This document shows, piece after piece, positions 58,301 through 64,000 of a stretch of DNA of 64,000 bases (positions are counted from its first letter, which is position 1; each line of letters opens with the position of its first letter). The translations under genes were made by a program, and so were the position numbers. The stretch is from F1-120-MAGs118 sp013360535 (lineage in GTDB: Bacteria > Planctomycetota > UBA1135 > GCA-002686595). The notes under the pieces are model-generated. The model worked only from the letters and a program-made list of their open reading frames with translations, did not search any database and was not told the origin of the DNA. Where the stretch lies: NCBI GenBank assembly GCA_026647215.1, contig JAPKHC010000009.1, positions 186,001 to 250,000 on the forward strand, written 5' to 3'.

Positions 58301-59476
58301 ATGGCCAACCAACGACAACTGCTGCTAGGCGCGTTCTTCGTCGTCGTGCTCTCGCTGCTCGGCGTGTACACGCTGTTCCTGACGGACTTCTCGCTGTTCA
58401 AGGAGCGCCACACGCTGGTCGTGCACTTCCCGCAGGCGAGCGGGCTGCGCCAGGGCGACTCCGTGCTCGTCGCGGGCATCCGCGAGGGCCGCGTGAGCAC
58501 GCTGACCTACGATCCGAAGGCGCCGCTCGAGCGCCGCGTCACCGTCACGCTCTCGATGGACCAGAAGGTCGCGCTGCGCGAGGGCTTCGAGATCGCGATC
58601 TCGGACGCGACCGTGCTCGGCGGCAAGCACCTGCTGATCGATCCGGGCCCGCCGGAAGGGGCCCCGGTCTCGACCGACGCCCCGCTGCCCGGCAGCGTGC
58701 GCGGCAGCGCGCTCGATGGCCTCGGCAAGCTCGTCGACGAGAACGGCGCGAAACTCTCGGAGATCGTCACCGACCTGCAGGTGCTCGTCGCCGACGCCAA
58801 GGCCGGCAAGGGCACGGTCGGGCGCCTGATGCGCGACGACGAGCTCGCGAACGAGCTCTCCGCCGGCGTCGCGAGCGCGCGCAAGTCCTTCGACAACCTG
58901 CAGGCTGTTTCCGACGACATCCGCGCCGGCAAGGGCATCCTCGGACGCCTTGCGACCGACGAGGACCTCGCCACGCGCTTCTCGGAGGTGATCTCGAACC
59001 TCGAGCAGATCTCGAAGGACTTCGAGGTCGTCAGCGCCGACGTCGCGGCCGGCAAGGGCGTGATCGGGCGGCTCGTCAAGGACGAGCAGCTCGGCGCGGA
59101 CGTCGCCGAGGCCGTCGCGACGATCAAGGACATCACCAGCCGCGTGAACAACGCCGACGGCTCGCTGTGGAAGCTGATCGAGGACGACGAGATCGCCGAG
59201 CGCCTCAAGGACTTCGCGGGCAAGCTCGACGAGGGCACGCTCGGCAAGCTCTTCACCAACGACGAGCTCTACACGAAGATCTCGAAGGTCGCCGACGACA
59301 TCTCGGCCGCCTCGGGCGCGCTGCGCAACGCCGAAGGCACGCTCGGCAAGCTCGTGATGGACCGCGAGCTCTACGCCGAGATCCAGCGCGCGCTCTCGAT
59401 CCTCACGCGCACGCTGCAGGAATTCCGCGAGGCCGCGCCGCTGACGGCCTTCTCCTCGGTCTTCTTCGCGTTCTAG
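58301..59476 (+). CDS. mlaD: MCE-domain protein (MlaD-like) with GKG-GRL repeats
   Basis: A 391-residue protein anchored by one N-terminal helix (8-29), with one MCE domain at about 37-115 (LVVHFPQASGLRQGDSVLVAGI, ATVLGGKHLLIDPG). The remaining 250 residues carry six copies of a motif like GKGTVGRLMRDDELA at about 168, 209, 250, 285, 309 and 344, separated by amphipathic helices. MCE rings form hydrophobic tunnels for lipids. The repeat helices could extend the tunnel or needle across the periplasm; that is inference. Its stop shares the tetranucleotide CTAG with the ribE stop on the other strand. Confidence 0.9.
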   Translation: MANQRQLLLGAFFVVVLSLLGVYTLFLTDFSLFKERHTLVVHFPQASGLRQGDSVLVAGIREGRVSTLTYDPKAPLERRVTVTLSMDQKVALREGFEIAISDATVLGGKHLLIDPGPPEGAPVSTDAPLPGSVRGSALDGLGKLVDENGAKLSEIVTDLQVLVADAKAGKGTVGRLMRDDELANELSAGVASARKSFDNLQAVSDDIRAGKGILGRLATDEDLATRFSEVISNLEQISKDFEVVSADVAAGKGVIGRLVKDEQLGADVAEAVATIKDITSRVNNADGSLWKLIEDDEIAERLKDFAGKLDEGTLGKLFTNDELYTKISKVADDISAASGALRNAEGTLGKLVMDRELYAEIQRALSILTRTLQEFREAAPLTAFSSVFFAF

Positions 59477-60087
59477 CGCCGCGCCTCGAGCAGCCGCTCG
59501 ATCCACTTGCCGATCTGGTCGGCCTCGAGGTGCACGCGCGTCCCGACCCGCGCGCTCCCCAGCGTCGTGCGCCGCAGCGTCTCGGGGATCAGCGCGACGC
59601 GGAACTCGCGGCCGCGCGGCGCGACCACGGTCAGGCTGACGCCGTCGACGGTGATCGAGCCCTTCTCGATCAGATAGCGCTCGAAGCCCTCGGGCACCTC
59701 GAAGTGCATCTCCCAACCGCCGTCGCCGCGCTCGTCGATGCGGGTCACCCGCCCCACGCCGTCGACGTGGCCGCTGACGAGGTGCCCGCCGAGGCGAGTG
59801 TCGAGCCGGGCCGCGCGCTCGAGGTTGACCCGACTACCCGGGCGCAGGTCGCCGAGCCAGGTGCGGTCGAGCGTCTCCGCCGACAGGTCGAAGGCGAGCC
59901 CCGGGGGGCCACCGGCGGGGTCGGCGACGAGCTCGACCACCGTCAGGCAGCAGCCGGAGGTCGAGATCGAGTCTCCCGGGCGGGCGCCCCAGTCGGCGGA
60001 GGGCTCCGGAACGACGACGCGGGCGCCGGTGCCGACCTGCTGGACAGACCGGACGGAAACGTGGGCCTCGACGATGCCGGTGAACAT
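59473..60087 (-). CDS. ribE: Riboflavin synthase alpha chain
   Basis: A 204-residue riboflavin synthase (two 6,7-dimethyl-8-ribityllumazine to riboflavin). It starts MFTGIVEAHV, and both barrel repeats show the signature: DSISTSGCCLTVVE and GSITVDGVSLTVV, plus GHLVSGHVDGVG. No other rib genes or FMN riboswitch are in the window. It is convergent and overlapping with the MCE gene and divergent from trmD. Confidence 0.95.
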   Translation of the reverse strand: MFTGIVEAHVSVRSVQQVGTGARVVVPEPSADWGARPGDSISTSGCCLTVVELVADPAGGPPGLAFDLSAETLDRTWLGDLRPGSRVNLERAARLDTRLGGHLVSGHVDGVGRVTRIDERGDGGWEMHFEVPEGFERYLIEKGSITVDGVSLTVVAPRGREFRVALIPETLRRTTLGSARVGTRVHLEADQIGKWIERLLEARR

Positions 60088-60165
60088 GGGCGCCGAGGCT
60101 AGCCGCACCTTCCGGGAAGGGCGAGTCCGGGCTAGAGCCACCCTCACCCCCGCTTTGGCCGGACC

Positions 60166-60194
60166 TTGACGCTCCGGGGGGGCGTGACTAACCT
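60166..60194 (+). promoter_or_regulatory. Sigma-70-type promoter of trmD-rplS
   Basis: -35 TTGACG at 60166-60171, 17 bp spacer, -10 TAACCT at 60189-60194, about 30 nt before the trmD GTG. Confidence 0.8.
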
Positions 60195-60223
60195 GTTCTG
60201 CCCTTCGAACGAGGCAGGCCCTC

Positions 60224-60946
60224 GTGCCGCTCTTTGCCATCCTTACCCTCTTTCCCGAGGCGATCGAGCCCTATCTGGGCGCGAGCATTCTCGGTTCGGC
60301 CCGCGAGCGTGGTCTCGTCGAGGTCGTGACGATCGACTTCCGCGACTTCACGCGGGATCGTCACCGCACCGTCGACGATCGCCCGTTCGGCGGCGGACCG
60401 GGCATGGTCTTGCGACCGGAGCCGATCGCCGAGGCCGTCGAGTGGCTCGAACGTCGCCACGGCAGCTTCCGCAAGCTCGCCATGTGCCCTTCGGGCCGAC
60501 CTTTCCGGCAGGCTTTCGCCGAGGACCTCGCGCGCTCCGAGCGTGTGCTGTTCCTCGCGGGCCGCTACGAAGGTTTCGACGAGCGCGTGCGCGAGGAGCT
60601 CGGCTTCGAGCTCGTCTCGCTGGGCGACTTCGTGCTGTCGGGCGGCGAATTGCCGGCCCTGTGCGTGCTCGAAGCCGCCGCGCGCCTCCTGCCGGGCGTC
60701 CTCGGTCACGAGGAATCCGCCGTGCAGGACTCGTTCTCCGGCGCCGAGCGCCGGCTCGACCACCCCCACTACACCCGCCCGCGGGTGTGGCGCGGGAGAG
60801 AGGTTCCCGAGGTCCTCCTGTCCGGAGACCACGCGCAGATCGACCGCTGGAGGCGGGCGGCCGCGCTGCACCGGATGCGCGAGACCCGACTGGACCTGCT
60901 CGCGGGCACACCCCCGCCCGCCGATCCGCTCCCCCCGAACACCTAG
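60224..60946 (+). CDS. trmD: tRNA (guanine-37-N1)-methyltransferase
   Basis: A 240-residue SPOUT (trefoil-knot) enzyme making m1G37. It shows ILTLFPEAIEPYLGASILG, DDRPFGGGPGMVL, the knot region LFLAGRYEGFDERV and SLGDFVLSGGELPAL, and the catalytic aspartate segment QDSFSG. The start is GTG, which fixes the conserved MPLFAILTLFPE. It is followed by rplS, the usual pair, but rpsP and rimM are not adjacent. Confidence 0.95.
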   Translation: MPLFAILTLFPEAIEPYLGASILGSARERGLVEVVTIDFRDFTRDRHRTVDDRPFGGGPGMVLRPEPIAEAVEWLERRHGSFRKLAMCPSGRPFRQAFAEDLARSERVLFLAGRYEGFDERVREELGFELVSLGDFVLSGGELPALCVLEAAARLLPGVLGHEESAVQDSFSGAERRLDHPHYTRPRVWRGREVPEVLLSGDHAQIDRWRRAAALHRMRETRLDLLAGTPPPADPLPPNT

Positions 60947-61013
60947 ACCAAGACTTTCCAACCACGAACACGCGCCGCGGCCAACACGCCCGCGCGAGAA
61001 CCTTGGAGCCAAC

Positions 61014-61403
61014 ATGCACCGGATGCAGAAGATCGAACAGGAACTGGGCAAGAAGACCCTGCCCAACATCAAGGTCGGCGACACCGTCGAGGTGCACTAC
61101 CTGATCAAGGAAGGCGACAAGGAGCGCGTGCAGCTGTTCATCGGCACGGTGATCGCGCTCAAGGGCCGCGGCATCCGTCGTTCGGTCACGGTGCGCCGCA
61201 TCGTGCAGAACGAAGGCGTCGAGCGCGTCTTCCCGCTGCACAACCCGCGCGTCAAGGACATCGTCCCGACCCGCCAGGGCGAGACGCGCCGCTCCAAGCT
61301 CTACTACCTGCGCGACCGCGTCGGCAAGTCGACGCGCCTGCGCGAGGTCTTCGGCGAGCGCGAAGCGGCCGACGACTCGGCCGAGCCCGCGGCTACCAAG
61401 TAA
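61014..61403 (+). CDS. rplS: 50S ribosomal protein L19
   Basis: A 129-residue L19 at the subunit interface. It shows VGDTVEVHYLIKEGDKERVQ, FIGTVIALKGRGIRRSVTVRRI and VERVFPLHNPRVKDI. An acidic/Ala tail (EREAADDSAEPAATK) follows. It starts 67 nt after trmD. Confidence 0.96.
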   Translation: MHRMQKIEQELGKKTLPNIKVGDTVEVHYLIKEGDKERVQLFIGTVIALKGRGIRRSVTVRRIVQNEGVERVFPLHNPRVKDIVPTRQGETRRSKLYYLRDRVGKSTRLREVFGEREAADDSAEPAATK

Positions 61404-61447
61404 CCCGGGTACTCTGGCCCGTGCGCCGGAAACCCACTCCTCCCCTA

Positions 61448-61478
61448 CGGATCGCCGTGCCGCGCGCCCGGCGATCCG
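61448..61478 (+). terminator. Hairpin between rplS and secDF
   Basis: CGGATCGCCG pairs with CGGCGATCCG (10 bp) around an 11 nt loop, followed by CTGCCTTTCC. It lies 44 nt after the rplS stop. It is terminator- or attenuator-like; no new promoter is obvious before secDF. Confidence 0.5.
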
Positions 61479-61561
61479 CTGCCTTTCCAAGCTGACCTAC
61501 GCCTACCGCTCGAACCCGGCCCGCCCCGGGGCAGTTCGAGCCCGAAAAGAGCCCGCCTGAC

Positions 61562-64000
61562 ATGGTCGAGAACGCTGGACGCAAGGTTGTTCTGATCGTC
61601 GCGCTGATCGTCGCTGCGATCGCCCTGCTCGCCTACAAGCCCCTGACGTCGGGTCGCGCGCCCTTCCCGCTCGGCCTCGACATCGCCGGCGGCGAGCGCC
61701 TCCTGTACCGCATCGACCTCGACCAGGCCGCCAAGGAGGGCCTGGCGTCCGAGACCGGCGACACGTCCGACCTGATGCAGCAGACCATCCAGGTCATGCG
61801 CGAGCGCTGCGACAAGGCGGGCAACACCGAGGCCGTCATCCGCCGCCTCGGCTCGGACCGCATCGAGGTCAACCTCCCGCGCGTGTCGACGGCGCGCACC
61901 ACCCTCGTCACGGCCAAGCTGGCCCAGGCCATCGGCACCGACCTGCAGGCGGTGGTGCTGATCGACGCCCCGCAGAAGGTGGTCGAGTCGTTCCCCGGCA
62001 GCGGTGGTGTGCTCAAGATCGGCAACGAACGCCTCTCCTACTCGCTGCGCGTCGGCAACCAGCTCACGCTGCGCGAGCGTGGCGTGCAGCGGAGCCCGAT
62101 CGGGGAGCACGCGGTCGGCGCTTCGATCACGCTGATCGACAGCGACAACTTCCGGCGGACGCTCGAGAACCTCGGCGACATGCGCTTCCTCGCCGCGGCC
62201 CAGCTCGAGGACGTCAGCCGCACGGGCACCGACATGCTCTCGGCGGAGCAGAAGCTGCGCGACTGGCTGCGCAAGCCGGAGAACACCGCCGCCGACATCG
62301 ACACGTACAACAAGCTCACGCAGGAAGCCGGTGGCCCGCCGCGTGGCATGGAGTGGTACCCGTACAAGATCCAGGAAGGCGAGGCGGTGCCGCCGATGGC
62401 CGACCGGCGCTTCCTGCTGGTCAAGCGGCCCGCGAGCCTGGAGGAGACCTTCACCGGCGCCGACCTGCTGCGCGTCGGACCCGGGCAGGACCAGGCCGGT
62501 TACCCGGCGATCGAGTTCACGATGAACGACGCGGACGGCACGGCCTCCCGCTTCGGTCGCTTCACCGAGAAGCTCGTCGACAAGCAGCTCGCGATCGTGA
62601 TGAACGACGAGATCGTCACGGCGCCGAACATCAACTCGCCGCTGTTCGGCAACGCGATCATCGAAGGCCGCTTCGGCCTCGCCGAGCGCGACGCGATGGT
62701 CACGGTGCTGCGCTCGGGCTCGCTCCGGATCAAGCCGACGCTCGAGGCCGAAGAGACCGTCGGCGCCTCGATCGGTGACGACTACGTCCGCAAGAACCTC
62801 CTCGCGGGCGCGACGACCCTCGCGCTGATCATCGGCTTCCTGCTGGTCTACTACCGCCGCCTGGGCATGTGGGCCGCGCTGATCCTGCTGCTCAACCTGA
62901 CGCTGCTGATGGCGGGCATGGTGCTCGTCAACGGCACGCTGACGCTCGCCGGCATCGGCGGCATCGTGCTCACGGTCGGCATGGCCGTCGACGCGAGCAT
63001 CCTGATCTTCGAGCGCATCCGCGAGGAGCAGTCGAAGGGCCGCAAGCCCATGCAGGCCGCCAAGGACGGCTTCGATCACGCCATGAGCGCGATCGTCGAC
63101 GGCAACCTGACGACCCTGATCACGGCCTTCATCCTGATGTACGTCGGCACCGGCACGATCCGCGGCTTCGCGGTCACGCTGACGATCGGCATCATCACGA
63201 CGATGTTCTGCGCGCTCGTCGCGCTGCGCGTGTGCGTGCACTACGAGCTCAAGCGCGGCGTGCAGAGCTTCGAGATGCGGGAGTTCTTCCGCAACGCGAA
63301 CTTCAAGTTCATGGCCTACCGCAGGCCCGCGCTCGTGATCACGGGCACGCTGCTCGTGGCCGGCGTCGCGCTCTTCGCGTGGCTCCCCAACCAGCGCAAG
63401 TACGGCATCGACTTCCTCGGGGGCGCGACGGTCAAGGTCCGCACCGAGCAGCCGATCTCCGCCGACGACCTGCGCGGTCGCGTCGAGAAGCTGGGTGGCG
63501 CGATGGCGACGGCGGAAGTCGTCGACCTGCCCGGTTCGCGCGACAGCGACGGGCGCGCCCGCGAGTTCCGCATCACCTTCAAGTCGAGCCCCGAGACCGC
63601 CAAGGGCGAGGGCAAGGATGTCGAGCGCCAGTTCCGTCAGGAGATCGCCGACGGCCTCGCCGACCTGCTCCAGAAGGGGCCGATCGAGCTCGCCGTGACC
63701 GGCGACTCCGCGAACGGCACGCTCTACTTCGAGAGCGTCCACTCCGCCACGGACGTGCAGACGCAGCTCGCCAGCGCCGGCTTCACCAACGGCGTCGCGA
63801 CCGGCCGCGAAGGGCAGGCGAACGTGTTCGCCGTCCAGGGCAACGTGGCGGGCGGCATCGACGCCGAGTCGCTGCGCAACGCGCTCGCCACGGCCTTCGA
63901 GGGCCAGAACGACAGCGCGGGCCGCGAGTACAAGCTCGCGCTGCCGATCCCCGAGTCGAGCGTCGTCGGCGCGCAGGTGGTCGGCGAGTTGCGCGACTCG
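61562..64000 (+). CDS. secDF: SecDF fusion protein translocase subunit (partial)
   Basis: 813 codons, still open at the window edge. An N-terminal helix (9-24) is followed by the SecD start LGLDIAGGERLLYRI, a long periplasmic part, and the SecD helices (GATTLALIIGFLLVYY; GIGGIVLTVGMAVDASILIFERIREE in two blocks). From about residue 580 comes a SecF-like start (KFMAYRRPALVITGTLLVAG and KYGIDFLGGATVKV) and a second periplasmic domain. SecD and SecF are thus one polypeptide. It uses the proton gradient to pull exported proteins. The ATG at 61562 is the first sensible start. Confidence 0.93.
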   Translation, partial: MVENAGRKVVLIVALIVAAIALLAYKPLTSGRAPFPLGLDIAGGERLLYRIDLDQAAKEGLASETGDTSDLMQQTIQVMRERCDKAGNTEAVIRRLGSDRIEVNLPRVSTARTTLVTAKLAQAIGTDLQAVVLIDAPQKVVESFPGSGGVLKIGNERLSYSLRVGNQLTLRERGVQRSPIGEHAVGASITLIDSDNFRRTLENLGDMRFLAAAQLEDVSRTGTDMLSAEQKLRDWLRKPENTAADIDTYNKLTQEAGGPPRGMEWYPYKIQEGEAVPPMADRRFLLVKRPASLEETFTGADLLRVGPGQDQAGYPAIEFTMNDADGTASRFGRFTEKLVDKQLAIVMNDEIVTAPNINSPLFGNAIIEGRFGLAERDAMVTVLRSGSLRIKPTLEAEETVGASIGDDYVRKNLLAGATTLALIIGFLLVYYRRLGMWAALILLLNLTLLMAGMVLVNGTLTLAGIGGIVLTVGMAVDASILIFERIREEQSKGRKPMQAAKDGFDHAMSAIVDGNLTTLITAFILMYVGTGTIRGFAVTLTIGIITTMFCALVALRVCVHYELKRGVQSFEMREFFRNANFKFMAYRRPALVITGTLLVAGVALFAWLPNQRKYGIDFLGGATVKVRTEQPISADDLRGRVEKLGGAMATAEVVDLPGSRDSDGRAREFRITFKSSPETAKGEGKDVERQFRQEIADGLADLLQKGPIELAVTGDSANGTLYFESVHSATDVQTQLASAGFTNGVATGREGQANVFAVQGNVAGGIDAESLRNALATAFEGQNDSAGREYKLALPIPESSVVGAQVVGELRDS

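Noticed and set aside
58468..59350. Repeats in the MCE gene considered as a DNA tandem repeat
   Set aside because: The similarity is at protein level (GKG.GRL motif with varied spacing and codons), not a nucleotide repeat array.

Overview
The window is one piece of a GC-rich (roughly 70 percent) bacterial chromosome that carries almost entirely core genes. I place it in the Planctomycetota with moderate confidence. EF-Tu has the altered switch I region (KGGTVR..KTVTI in place of the usual ERGITI) that I recall from planctomycetes, an EF-G paralogue of the recycling type sits in the fusA position, rpmD (L30) is missing from the spc cluster, and SecD and SecF are fused. No mobile elements, CRISPR arrays, rRNA genes or phage genes were seen.

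Layout. Positions 1-6745 (minus strand) read, in transcription order, dnaX-ebfC-recR-rpoN-truA-hpf-ptsN-ptsH-pilM. Upstream of dnaX lie a small SRP RNA, two tRNA-Ser genes, tadA and tRNA-Arg(ACG), a neighbourhood like that of Bacillus subtilis (tadA-scr-dnaX-ebfC-recR). Positions 8187-12755 (plus strand) hold an N-acyl-ornithine carbamoyltransferase and dnaE. Positions 12892-46335 (minus strand) are a nearly complete translation/transcription supercluster: tRNA-Thr/Tyr/Gly/Thr-tuf-rpmG-secE-nusG-rplKAJL-rpoBC, then rpsL-rpsG-tsr3-like-EF-G2, then the S10-spc-alpha genes from rpsJ to rplQ. Positions 46534-50263 (minus) hold mutS2, a degenerate receiver protein and aroC. After that come a Cys/Met PLP enzyme (plus), an HU/IHF-like protein, dtd, two lipoproteins and trpS (minus), a four-gene Mla/MCE lipid-transport operon led by an aromatic-proline repeat lipoprotein (plus), ribE (minus), trmD-rplS (plus) and a SecDF fusion that runs off the end.

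Regulation. Eight sigma-70-type promoters can be read directly (a -35 of the TTGAC type with 16-18 bp to the -10). They drive the tRNA-Arg/tadA unit, rpsJ, rpsL, the tRNA-tuf operon, the HU-like gene, trpS, the lipoprotein-mla operon and trmD. Several spacers in the ribosomal region fold into strong hairpins without a U-tract. They look like attenuators, RNA processing sites or autoregulatory leaders. At least eleven genes start with GTG, often overlapping the preceding stop codon.

The most unusual items are: a Tsr3-like rRNA aminocarboxypropyltransferase, which I know as an archaeal/eukaryotic family, between rpsG and the EF-G gene; a lipoprotein with fourteen regularly spaced aromatic-Pro tetrads translationally coupled to MlaE; an MCE protein with six GKG.GRL repeats; and a tRNA-Arg(ACG) gene in the same unit as the deaminase that modifies it.
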